NCBI GenBank assembly: GCA_963573315.1
Contig: OY752140.1
Span: 1,984,001 to 2,048,000, forward strand
Direction: 5' to 3'
Length of the DNA: 64,000 bases
Origin: Entomortierella parvispora
Lineage: Eukaryota; Mortierellomycota; Mortierellomycetes; Mortierellales; Mortierellaceae
Shown here: piece by piece, positions 23,603 through 34,145 of the stretch
Position numbering within the stretch: position 1 is the first letter of the stretch
Layout: each line of letters begins with the position of its first letter
Program-made: the position numbers and the translations under genes
The notes under the pieces: generated by a model
What the model was told of the DNA's origin: nothing
The model's input: only the letters and a program-made list of their open reading frames with translations
Database searches by the model: none

Positions 23603-25169
23603 GATTGAAGTTGATGTCTGTTCAGCGAGAGGCGAGAGACAAGAAGGATTGTCCCAGAGGTTAGTCTTTTGAAGCAGAGGAGAGAGAGAGATAGACGGGA
23701 GATTTCTGACAGAAAGCGCCAGAGCAGGGGTTTGACAGTCCACAGTCCATTCGTTCCTTGCATCCATCTACGAGCTGCGTTGTCTGCTAAGGATGACCCA
23801 GTGCGCCAAGGTCATTCCAAGGATGTTGGTCCTGCAAAGTCATTCTGTTTTGTGATGCGATGCATGTTGGAGTTGCATTGTTGTTGAATAGACACTGACT
23901 CCTCCTGTGCAACAAGATCAGATCTGTCCTGAAAACAAAAAAAAAAGAAGTCGAGAGGACAGGGGTCGAATCCAGTGGATCGGTGCAAACAGACAGGGTG
24001 GACACGAGAAGGAGAGAAAGAGAGAGGGAACGAACAATGGCCCCCCCGGTAGGAGCTGTCCTGCCTGCATTCAGGGCATTCAGGGCATTCAGGGCATCAA
24101 GGAGGATCGGATCTTACAGAGAGAGTGAGGTGAAGGATGCAAATCAGACTGCAGCCGAGCAAATAATAATAATTTTTTTCTCCTCTTCCTTTTTCGCCTC
24201 TTCTTCTCGCACCGAAAAAAAAAAGTACACGTCACCGAATCATTCGCTCGCGGTAGTGCTGCAATGCAGCACGGAACCTGCTGTCGTCTCTTGTCATCCT
24301 TGTCCTTTCTTTTCTTTTTTCATCTCGCACCTTCATAGACCGCACTTACTGAAAGAGGTCGAGGGAACATTGGCGGCGTGGTACTCTCATACTTAAGCCA
24401 CCGCGAGCACGCCGTTTCCACGCGCCGTCCATTGCACCAGAACACGTCCACCTGCCTTCGCTCGTTTCGCGCGTTTGTACGTTCATGCAAAGTCAAGACA
24501 GTACTGCAAGAATAAAACTGCGTTTACGGCTGCAGCAAATCCCAATTCAACAGCAACCACAGCAAACGCGTTACAAGGGAGCTATCAATAGAATCAAAGA
24601 AGGTCGATAATCGTCAGCGGGAAAAGCAGAAGTGGCAGGCAGGTAAGGTTCGGCAGTTAGCTCTAAGGAATAAAGAGCCGCGACGACCGACCATCTTGTG
24701 AGTGCTGTGTGTGAAATGAATGATCTGGCGAAAGAAGTCGACCGGCCCTCAACAACTATCAGTCGCAGTCTCTGCCAACGCGCCATCTGTTCATGAAAAT
24801 GGTTAGTTATCAGCGACCACTTTAATTTTCAACCATGAAGATACATGAAAGTCGTCGTGTCATTGTTTCAAATCGCTTGTAAGGAGATGCGCCTCTTTGA
24901 AAAAGGTGTACAAGGTGAGAACCAACTAGACGGTACAAGGACTCAACAGACCAGACTTGAGGTTGACATGCGCAAGGCGTTTGGAATAGCGTTCTTCCCA
25001 TCGAGCTACATAATCAGGACGCGATCATGCTACGCGTGATCTAAGAGAACTGTAAGTGCTATCGACAACATGGCCCCGATGAGACGGTGGAGATGCACAC
25101 TTTGTACCTTTGAAAACGAAAGGAGCATGTGCCTTGATAGGATATCACTGTACTTGGCTGTCCGGAGAT
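23603..25169. other. Gene-poor region: beta-NAC promoter and unassigned sequence
   Basis: The first about 400 bp are the upstream region of beta-NAC. A 9-bp unit (GCATTCAGG) is repeated three times at 24068-24094. The region 24160-24560 has T- and C-rich blocks. From 24570 to 25169 I see only short open frames without family resemblance and no tRNA-like boxes. Confidence 0.45.
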
Positions 25170-25274
25170 ATTGTTGTCCTTGCACTCGCGCTCCTCCTCG
25201 TTTTACAACTTGAAGGAGATGCCACGGATGGGACCACGCTGGATCCTCATCAAATGGGTGGTGAAACCGGCAAT
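25170..25274 (-). pseudogene. Decayed fragment of ribosomal protein eS17
   Basis: Read on the minus strand, 35 codons match the C-terminal third of eS17: IAGFTTHLM, RIQRGPIRGISFKL, then NEEERECKDNN. Three lesions are visible. One arginine codon of the family's HLMRRIQ is missing. A TAA stop replaces the expected glutamine codon after ISFKL. Resemblance ends abruptly after KDNN. Upstream of IAGF the sequence no longer resembles eS17. This is best read as a truncated gene copy or retained fragment, with the working eS17 gene elsewhere. Identification rests on recall of the highly conserved eS17 motif. Confidence 0.75.
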
Positions 25275-26026
25275 ACTTCCATTTCCCTCATCCCCTCATC
25301 ATCATCCTTTCTCTGTCTCTGAGGAAACCGCAGATTCCACTACCATCGCTACTGTCATCCAGGGGGGGCTATCTGGGCTTTAGCAAGCATACCAGACCGC
25401 ATTCCTATGTGTGCAAACAGGTGCTTGACTCGGACGAAGAGGTGTCTCTAAAAAATCAGGGGGTTAACGCGAATGACAGTTTATCCCACGCACATCAACA
25501 CCATCCATCTGCTTGCCAGTGCCAACACTTACAACAGACCTGCGCTTAGCAAATAAAACGCACGTAAAAATAAAACGACCACATCCTTTTTCTGAATAAA
25601 TCGAAAACAAAATAGAGTCCCCCCCAAAGGTTTCGTCGTTCTAATTTTTTTACGATACTCTGTGCGACTTCAATCGACCATGTTGCACAAAAAATTAATC
25701 CAAGAAAGGGGAGTACTCTAAACATCAATCTGAAGAAAGTAAAACCTTCCTTGATTCCAATACTTGACATTCCGGAGGACGAACAATCTCTTCAGCTTTC
25801 GACGTCATTGCTCGTTTAGTGCAAGAAGTTTGTTTCCTCCGCCAGAGGGCGTTTTATACTTAAATACTCGGAATGATTGGAAAAAGTCCATTTCTTTTCC
25901 ATTGGATCTCACAGTTCACTGACCCTCATTCTCCATTGTAACCATAATTGTACAAAGACGATTAATGTGATCTGATCCTGAGCTGGACATTGCGACCTCA
26001 GTTTCAAAGAAAGCTATTTTATCCTA
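25275..26026. other. Unassigned region upstream of the secreted repeat protein
   Basis: About 750 bp, increasingly AT-rich. A 74-codon frame on the minus strand (25546-25770) is hydrophobic but resembles nothing I know. The last about 200 bp are the promoter of the following gene. No classic TATA box next to the start codon. Confidence 0.4.
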
Positions 26027-29000
26027 ATGAGACTCCCAAAGCTCACATCAGCTGTGCTGCTTGTCACTGCATTCGTTGGAATTGTTAGTAATGCTGAGGT
26101 GATTGAAGATCCTCAGGAGCTCTCGAGCACTATCTCTAACGATGACGACTTTGCTGGTGCGAACAATGCCAATCCAAGAAATTGTAAGTATCCCCTTATC
26201 TAGGATAGAATTTGACTTCCCGAGGGCTCTTTCTTCTTGTCTCAAGTAGTCTGTTATTTTATCCTTATACACTCTTTGTATATTTGATCCTAGGCACGAC
26301 GCTTAATCTGGCTTGCAATGGTGTCATTATTGACAGTATTCGATTATGGTACAGGCCCGTCCTTTGGCAAACGGAGGGAATGGAGGCTAGCAGCAACAAC
26401 CAGTACCATCGTCCCCACCACCACCACCACGGCTACCAGCATCACCCCAAACACAGGCATCACAAGTACAAGTATTCCAAGTACAAGCAGTGCCATGGCA
26501 AAGAGGGGGGTTCCTGCTCCATTGTTTGCATCAAGACAAATACCATCAACATGGACACGCCGTGTTCTAGAACGCCACCAAAAATCTGTGCCGTCTCGGC
26601 TGATGATTGGTCCGAGGATGAGGAAGAGGAAGAGGAAGAGGAGGAAGAGGGGGAGAAGGAGGAGACCACTCCCACCGAGAATGTACAGATCGACGAGGAG
26701 GAACATGATGCCACGCCAAGCACGGACTCAAGTAGCGGTGGTTCGAATCAAGAATTCGCCATACCTGGGCGCCCTAGGCGTGGTGGCAAGTCTAGTAGCC
26801 ACCCTTGGGCAGGTCTCTGTGTCAATGTTGGCACCCTTTGTGGAGATAGACTCTTCGGATACAACTTCAAACTCACTGGCATCTACACATGCGACGTAAT
26901 TGGCAATCGCCCAGTATTTGTTAAAAATTGTGCGACTGGATGTAATGCAGGCAGTTGCGTGACAGTAACCACATATGACCCTCTCAAAAGCAGAACCGAC
27001 CCGCCCGCGCCTCGTACAGCTACAACTACAGCTTCGCAGGCAGACGTGACGGCTGCACCAAAGTGTATTCCTTTGATCAAGCCCATCAAGGATCTCATTA
27101 GCCAGACCATTGATAAGGTTGAGAATCTTCCTCTTGGTCCAGAAGCATCTCAGCTGCTCAAGATAGCCTTGGGTACCAACCTGAGTTCTTATTTCGACAA
27201 TGGTGTTGACGCTGCAGGATCGACTGCTGCTCTTTTGGCTGCTCTCATCCCTCAGATCGAGGACGTCCTCAAGAATACTCAAAGTTCCCTCGGTCCTGCA
27301 TTGGGCGCCGCCGATCCCGCCTTCCAGGCTTTGTATGGAATTTTGGATCAGTTTACCCAGGCTTCGGCAGACCTCGCAGCCTGTACTGGGGCCAAAGTAG
27401 ATTGCACTGGATTGGTGGTCCTTTCAGGGTATGCCATCAAGATCGGCGTCCCTATCCTACGAGCTTACCTTACCGTTAAATTCCCACGTAAGTCTGTCAT
27501 TCATCTCTCTCACTCTCTCGCCTTCTGCATTTTGCTAAATATCCTAACATTTCGTGCATTCTCTTTGTTTAATTTTAAGCGGCGGCCGTGGCATTCTTGC
27601 TGTTGCAGCCTACAATTGACCAGATCTCTGATGGCTTGATTGCAGGCAATGATGCGGGTCTTTCTGATTTGATAAATACAATTGTTGATGCCACAACTGG
27701 GGTGGCAGGCAACTTTTTGCCTGCCCCCCTCAAAGCTATCCTCGGTATCACGACGCCGATTCTGAATATCATCAAGAACTGTAACTCCACTTCTGGATCC
27801 ATCGATCCCATTCCCACCCCCACCAATGGAGTGCTAACCACCACAAGAGATCCCGCACCCATCACAAGAGATCCCGCACCCATCACAAGAGATTCCGCAC
27901 CCACAAAAGCCATAGTCACCACAGCCTCGGCGGCAACTGCGACAACCACGCCAAAGTGTGTTCCTTTGATCAAGCCCATCGAGGATCTCATAAGTCAAGT
28001 AATTAATATGGTTGAGAATCTCCCTCTTGGTCCAGAAGAATCCCGGCTTCTCCAGGTGGCCTTGGGTACCAACCTGAGTTCCTATTTCAACAATGGCATT
28101 GACACTGCAGGATCGACTGCTGCTCTTTTGGCTGCCCTCATCCCTCAGATCGAGGACGTCCTCAAGAATACTCAAAGTTCTCTTGGTCCTGTACTGGGCT
28201 TCACTGACCCCGGCTTCCAGGTTCTGTATGAAATTTTGGATCAGTTTACCAAGGCTTCGGCAGATCTCGCGGCCTGTACCGGAACCAAAGTAGACTGCAC
28301 TGGATTGGTGGTCCTTACAGGGTATGGCATCAAGATCGGTCTCCCTATTCTGCGAGCCTACCTCACGGTCAAATTTCCACGTAGGTCTCTCGTTCACGTG
28401 TCTCATCTTCTCGCTTTCTATCTTTTGCTAACCATCCCAGCATTTTGTGCACTCTGTGTTTTTGATATTAGCGGCGGCCGTGGCACTCCTATTGTTGCAG
28501 CCTACAATTGACCAGATCTCTAATGGGTTGATTGCAGGCAATGACGCGGGTATTTCTGATTTGATAAAGACAATTGTTGATGCCACAACTGGAGTAGTAG
28601 GCAGCGTATTGCCTGCTCCTCTCAAGGCTATCCTCGGTGTCACTACGCCGATTCTAAGCATTATCAAGAACTGTAACTCCGCCTCTGGATCCATTGATCC
28701 CGCTCCGACTCGCACCAATGGATTGTTACCTACCACAAGAGGTCCCGCTCCCACATCAGCCATCGTGACTACCACAGCATCGGCGGCAATCGCGACGATG
28801 ACACCAAATTGTATTCCTTTGATCAAGCCCATCGAGGATCTCATCAGTCAAGCAATTAGCACGGTTGAGAATCTCCCTCTTGGTCCAGAAGCATCCCAGC
28901 TTCTCCAGGTGGCCTTGGGTACCAACTTGAGTTCCTATTTCAACAATGGGGTTGACACTGCCGGATCGGCTGCCGCTCTTTTGGCTTCCATCATCCCTCA

Positions 29001-29543
29001 GATTGAGGACGTTCTCAAGAATACTCAAAGTTCTCTTGGTCCTGTACTTGGCATCGCCGACCCCGCCTTCCAGGTTCTGTATGGAATTTTGGATCAGTTC
29101 ACTCAGGCCTCGGCGGATCTCGCGGCCTGTACCGGAGCCAAAGTAAATTGTACTGGATTGGTGGTCCTTGCAGGGTATGCCATCAAGATTGGCGTCCCTA
29201 TCTTGCGAGCATACCTCACGGTCAAATTCCCACGTAAGTCCGTTCATGTCACTCATGGTCTCGCCTTCTGTATTTTGCTAAATATCCTAATGTTTCGTGC
29301 ATTTTTTTTTTTTTTTTTTTTCTTTTTTTAGCGGCGGCCGTGGCATTCCTATTGCTGCAGCCTACAATTGACCAGATCTCTGATGGGTTGATTGCAGGCA
29401 ATGACGCGGGTCTTTCTGAGCTGGTGACGACGATTGTTAACGCCACAACTGGAGTGGCTGGTAGTTTGTTGCCAGCTCCTCTCACGGCCATTCTTGGAAT
29501 CGTTGCACCAATTATGAACATCATTAAGAACTGCCCAAGTTGA
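26027..29543 (+). CDS. Secreted protein with three tandem ~210-residue domains
   Basis: Five exons: 26027..26183, 26294..27487, 27580..28380, 28472..29233 and 29332..29543, giving 1041 residues. A clear signal peptide opens it (MRLPKLTSAVLLVTAFVGIV). Exon 2 encodes His-rich and Glu-rich stretches, then a Cys-rich module (WAGLCVNVGTLCGD; NCATGCNAGSC). Three almost identical helical, hydrophobic domains follow. Each starts C(I/V)PLIKP(I)xDLIS, contains IPQIEDVLKNTQSSLGP and ACTGxKVxCTG, is cut by an intron after LTVKFP, and resumes AAVAFLLLQPTIDQIS to end IIKNC. Thr/Pro-rich linkers join the domains. Introns 2-4 are all phase 1 and are themselves similar. Function unknown; a secreted or cell-wall protein is inferred. 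The frame of the 5' half of exon 2 is the least certain part, because an alternative frame there is Thr/Ser-rich. Confidence 0.85.
27064..29534 (+). repeat. Three tandem copies of a ~720-bp domain-plus-intron unit
   Basis: Copies at 27064-27782, 27957-28674 and 28810-29534. Each includes two exon parts and the intron between them. By eye the encoded domains agree at roughly 85-90% of positions, and the introns (92, 91 and 98 bp) also align, e.g. a shared TTTTGCTAA and (A/C)ATCC core. Four cysteines per copy are conserved. Confidence 0.9.
27843..27905 (+). repeat. 21-bp tandem repeat, three copies, in a linker
   Basis: Three in-frame units at 27843-27863, 27864-27884 and 27885-27905, encoding TRDPAPI-type heptapeptides in the linker between domains 1 and 2. 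The third unit differs at a few bases. The corresponding linker between domains 2 and 3 has only one such unit. Confidence 0.85.
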
Positions 29544-29853
29544 TATACTTGATGGAGTGAAGAATGAGAATAATAGGGGTGTTTTAAATGAAAGCTGCTT
29601 GCTTTCTTGTAAATCCTCATGCCTTTGATTGACAGCCACAATGTAAATATTAATAAACTCTCTGTTTCGCGTCAAATATCTGTGGGAGTGCCATGTCCTG
29701 AAGTAGAGTCATGTAAAAGGTCGTTCTCAAGGGCTTTCGATTACTTTTTGCTGGTTAAGATGGAGGTTTTGACATGGTTATGACACTTGGATTTCTAACT
29801 TTTTTCAATCCATTCTTTCTGATCTAGAGGGATTAAAGGCTTTTTATTGATGT
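29544..29853. other. Convergent intergenic region
   Basis: About 310 AT-rich bases between the 3' ends of the secreted repeat protein (plus) and the Cce1-like gene (minus). Several AATAAA-like motifs are compatible with polyadenylation on both strands (e.g. AATAAA near 29651). Nothing else seen. Confidence 0.5.
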
Positions 29854-31599
29854 TTAATTACACGTTCTAGGCTTTCCTGATGCCTTTTTGACTCTTGACT
29901 TTTTCTCTTCTGGTACCGCAACCGACCAGTCAAGGGCTTCCTGGATCGCGCGAGCGCGCCACTCATACCACGCCACAGCTTGCAGAAGGCAGTCGCTCAG
30001 GTCGTCCTTTTTCTTTTCTTGTCTGAACCATTCTTTCATTTCTGAGCTGCACCACACACGCAATCGCGACGGCCCCGAGGGTGTTGTCAACAAGTTTGCG
30101 TCTTTGTTGTCTAGCCATCGACCGACCAATTCTGTCGATTGGCCCTTCTTTTTGCGATATTTGATATGGGATTGTTGCTTCAGTGGATCTTGCTCACCCG
30201 CATCTTTGCTTGGAGATGAGGCTTTGCTAGCACCCGCTTGACCAATCCCCCACCATTGCGCCACAGCCTTTGGAGGAACAGCCTCAAGAAAGATATATTC
30301 TCTCCGGTCAGTCTCCTCTTCTATGGAAAGATTTTTCAGGCCATCTTCCAAGGACCCCTCGGATGATTGTCCATTGTGCTTATTCCTGGAGAACTGACCA
30401 TTACGCTTATTCCAGGCTGTTATCCAGCAGTGGATCATGCCTTCAACTACAGCGCATCGAATAGTCGCATCCAGGATTTCATGCATGCCCGCTGAACGGT
30501 ACCTCTGACGCTCAATCACGATCTTCTGAGGGGTCCGAGAAGTTGTGGACTCTGGGAGGATCTCACTCAAGACTCTATCCAATCGATCGGCAACCAATTG
30601 CGGATCATAGGGAAGAGGTTCGACCCTGGGGACCGACTTTTTGCGTTGTTGATGTGACTTCTTGGCCAGTATTCCTTTTGCTGCTGTAGTGATGGTATTG
30701 ATGGGGGTGGTGGTGCCCGTCATGGACTGGGTATCGGCGGTGGTGGAGGAATCAGTGGAGGCTGATTCCTCAAGAATGTCGACAGGATCTACGGATGCGT
30801 CACCGCAATCATCTGGCGCCAACAGGTCGACGACAGACCAGCGAAGAATCTCACCTTCTTTGGACAGCTCCACCCATGCCAGGTTGCGAATGCCAATGTC
30901 GATCGAGATGATCGAGTCGGGCAAGATTTTGTCTTGAATGGTCTGCCGTTGCTGAGGATCATAGAGCACTATCGGTAGTACAGGTAGTTCGTACGAAAAA
31001 GGAGGTACAGGTGTAGAGGATGTGAAAATCCTTTCTGTTGAGGGTGATGTTGGGATAGACGGAGGAGGAGAAGGTGGTGGTGGTGGAGGTGGCGGCGATG
31101 CTGTTTCTTTCATTAGAGGGTTCGGATTGACCTGTGCCATGATCGAGCTGAAGCAAGCAGAGAGTCTAGAGGTGAGGACGGACTTTGTTCCGGACTGGAG
31201 CTGGCCCGTGCTCGCCAGCAAGTTCGACAAGTCGTGGTTTCTCAGACTATATAAAACAAAGAGTGAGTTCTGTGGCACAAAGGGCAAAAAAAGACAGAAA
31301 CAGAGTTCTTACCTGCTCAGATTGTGGTTAAAGAGTGCACGATAGACGCGAGACGCGTCCTTGTACGTGGATGCAGTGGTGGCGGTGGCTGTGCGACCAA
31401 CAGAGGGGGCAGAGGAGGACGGTGCACTGCCGCTGGGGGTCAGGTTCAGGGACGGGCGGGGATGTGTGCGGGCAATGTGACGAGGGCATGAGCCATGGAG
31501 GGATGCAGATCGAGTAATGGCTGGAGGACGAAGAGGGGAGGGTGGGCATGTGAATGCAGCGAGGATCCATCGTTGTGGACATGATCGTCTTGAATGCAT
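29854..31599 (-). CDS. CCE1: Cce1/Ydc2-type mitochondrial Holliday junction resolvase
   Basis: Two exons, 31313..31599 and 29854..31246, give 559 residues. The basic, arginine-rich, acid-poor N terminus (MHSRRSCPQRWILAAF) fits mitochondrial import. A SAP-like DNA-binding motif at about 97-124 (LRNHDLSNLLASTGQ; SVLTSRL) precedes a proline-rich linker. The RNase H-like resolvase core has the expected acidic residues: Asp about 212 in SIDIGIRNLAWVEL, Glu in IVIERQRYRSAG, and Asp in DDLSDCLLQAVAWYEW. Known relatives resolve four-way junctions during mitochondrial DNA inheritance. The protein is over 200 residues longer than yeast Cce1 (353) because of low-complexity insertions between the catalytic motifs. 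The start codon was chosen as the one giving the basic presequence in frame. Confidence 0.92.
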
Positions 31600-31862
31600 T
31601 GGCGGAAGACAAGAGGAGATGTGAGTGAAGGATGGCGGGGATACAATATGAGAAGGAGAAAATAAATAGAAAAAAAACCACTTTTTCCTGCGCGCGCGCA
31701 CGGCAGGGCAACGAACGGCACAAGAACAGAAAAGAATAAGGCAGGGCGTGTGACAGCTTCATGCTTATTGTCAATGATCGTGTATTTCGTTCTCAATTGA
31801 TTGCTAGTGCACTGTTGTGAGGTGGCGACTTTAGCTATCTACCTACGAGCTCACCGCACCAA

Positions 31863-33841
31863 CTACGGCGTCATGACCGTTCCCGGTCGCTGGATTGCTC
31901 CGATCCGATGATACACCGTCCTTGCCCTCGTATATGGCTCGGCCGCCCACCAGACCTCAGCCATCTTCTGGCCCACCTCGTTGCGTTCTTGAATCACCGC
32001 TGCACAGGAAGACAGCTGCTTCTGTCCCTGCCAAATCTCGGTCAATCGTTCAAAAGTCAGCTCCATTTCCTTCCTCTTGTGAATGACCCTCGTCCTCACC
32101 TCAGATTCTTCATGCATCTTTGCATTCTCGTCCGGCACAGCTTCCTGGAAATGATAAGGGGCCTGGTCGTCTCCCTCATAGGCCTTGGTATCCATCAGTT
32201 GGTCTCGGCTGACAAACTCCTCCAAGTCCTTGCGATTGTTGGTGAACTTGATCTTTGCCCGGATCACAGGGTCCAGCATGGGTGAAATCATCTTCCAGAG
32301 TGCTCCAAAGATCCATGGTGCCTTGTGCACCACGCATACTCCCAGCAATTCCGGGTAACAGGCCTCTGCAGCATGGATAAAGAATTTGGTCGTGGGCCAG
32401 TCCTGTTGGGAACAAAAATGAATGAATGGATCCATTGGTGATTGTTCAGTGTCAGAGTAAAAAAAAAGTCAGTAACAGAAGCGTGCCTGAGAGTCGACAT
32501 AGCATCCTCCGCCCCAGCTTTTACCATATTGGACATGGAGAATGAGCTCATGTCAAAGACAACAGAGATCGTCTCGATAGGTGGGTGAAGCATCATCCTT
32601 GCAGTCTCAATCACGTAAATGGACAGCTTTTGAACGGCCTGCTGATTCTGAGCATTTGGATTGTGCAGACTTGGATCCAACAGACTATGGCCACCAAAAA
32701 AAAAAAAAAAAAAAAAAAGGATTAGCACCGTTATTTTTGGAGATGCGTTTTGCCTCTCTCTCTCTCTCTCGCCTCTGCTTACCACAAGGGCCGCCCCTCG
32801 CGATCATATCCGCGAAAGATGACTTTTCCGTTCTTGAGCTGGTCCAAGAACCCGGGGTACCTCTGTTCCAGCACCTCCTCGCCCTCCGTCACCACCTCGT
32901 CCACACCCATGGTGATGCGCCACTCCAGCGCCAGGATCAACATCTCCATCGCCTTCTCCACGTTCCACTTGCGAGCCCTCAGGAACCGCAGCACGGTCGT
33001 GTCTGGGTGTTCCGACTGCACAAATGACCAAAAAGCGCTCTGATACTCGGCTGGAGAATACTTGAACGTGAACTTCTTGGCGGGTAACCATGGTTTCAGT
33101 TTGGCTGCGGAGCGTCTCAAAGCTGCAGCTGCAGCGGCTGCACCTCCGGGTAACGACGAAATCAATGCATGTCCACCGCTGCCACTGCCGTTGGCACCAC
33201 TTCCATTGGAGGCCATCGAGCCGCTGGTCGAGTAGTTGATGATGGGTGAAGTCGCGCCTGAAGGGGAAGAGGCCACTGACGGTTGATGGAAGGATTGACT
33301 GAGGCGTGTGGGTGAAGCAGGCTGGGGACTGGCTGTTCTCTCGGTTGAACTGTGGTGTTGACCAGAACTTCCAGGGCTAGCAGGCGCCATAGGGTGAGGT
33401 ATCGAATGTGAAGAGGACGATCCTTGGTGAGGGTGATGATGGTGATGATGATGATGATGGTGGTGGTGGTGTGAGTGGTCCTGTTGGGATCCTGGTTCAG
33501 CACTCGTTGACACACCATAGCTGCTCGTCCGGCGAGGGTGGCCCGACAGAGGCTTGGACGAGGACGATGAAGGCTCCGAGTACCAGAGATGGAGCAAGAA
33601 GGACCATATTTCACCCCTGTGTCGAGATGAGATCAGCGCACCGAAAAAAAAGAGAGCGCATAGCACAAGGTGGTTTATTAATCCCAAGCAGAGCGAAGGT
33701 TTGCGGTTTGCGGTGTGATACAAGCGAACAAACGATGCATGGGCCAAGGCAGCGAGAAAAAAACACTTACAGCGCGTCCCACTGGTCTGGCGTCAAGTTG
33801 CCAACATGTCCAGACGTTGGCTCTGCTGAGGAGTGCTTCAT
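31863..33841 (-). CDS. Sec14-like CRAL-TRIO lipid-transfer protein
   Basis: Four exons: 33771..33841, 32783..33616, 32525..32684 and 31863..32402, giving 534 residues. The first about 200 residues are disordered and carry a run of about 14 histidines, Ser/Pro tracts and an alanine run. The CRAL-TRIO N-terminal helices follow (VLRFLRARKWNVEKAMEML). The lipid-binding domain has GYDREGRPLC, SIYVIETARMML, ISVVFDMSSFSMSNM and LGVCVVHKAPWIF. A C-terminal extension follows. Length and motifs fit the Csr1/Sfh2 type of fungal Sec14 homologues (phosphatidylinositol/phosphatidylcholine transfer). The intron 2 junction restores the Cys of GRPLC, supporting the splice model. An A/T tract of 23 nt (32696-32718) lies in that intron. 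Confidence 0.9.
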
Positions 33842-34145
33842 GGCCGTTGTCGCTGCGCTGTTGTTTGTCTGAAAGAGTGTGGTTGAGAAGAAAAAAAGGA
33901 ACGCGAGGCGTTGTGAATGAGTGGCAATAAATAAAAAGAAGAGAGCGCTTGATGTACTGATGACAGGGAATGGGCAGACACGGGTAAAAAGTGTAACTGT
34001 GGCGTGAATGAGAATCAGAAGCAGAATGGGAATGGAAACAGCATGTCGCACTGTTTTATACAATTTTCGTCAAGGGGCTCACTCCAGCGGTTCTCTCTGT
34101 CCCAGGTGACAGGTTGCACCGCTGTTGCTGCTCCTTCTCTATCTA
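33842..34145. other. Short intergenic
   Basis: Upstream region of the Sec14-like gene and 3' flank of the POT1-like gene (304 bp). No gene or RNA recognised. Confidence 0.5.

Noticed and set aside
23960-23985. GGGGTCGAATCC, resembling a tRNA T-loop box
   Set aside because: No matching A box or cloverleaf could be folded around it.
25110-25322. 70-codon hydrophobic frame on the plus strand
   Set aside because: It is the antisense of the eS17 relic, so the apparent hydrophobic helix is an artefact of the opposite strand.
26318-26899. Thr/Ser-rich then Arg/Lys-rich frame overlapping exon 2 of the secreted repeat gene
   Set aside because: It does not connect to the conserved domains and becomes an Arg/Lys run complementary to the Glu tract; kept only as a frame-uncertainty finding.
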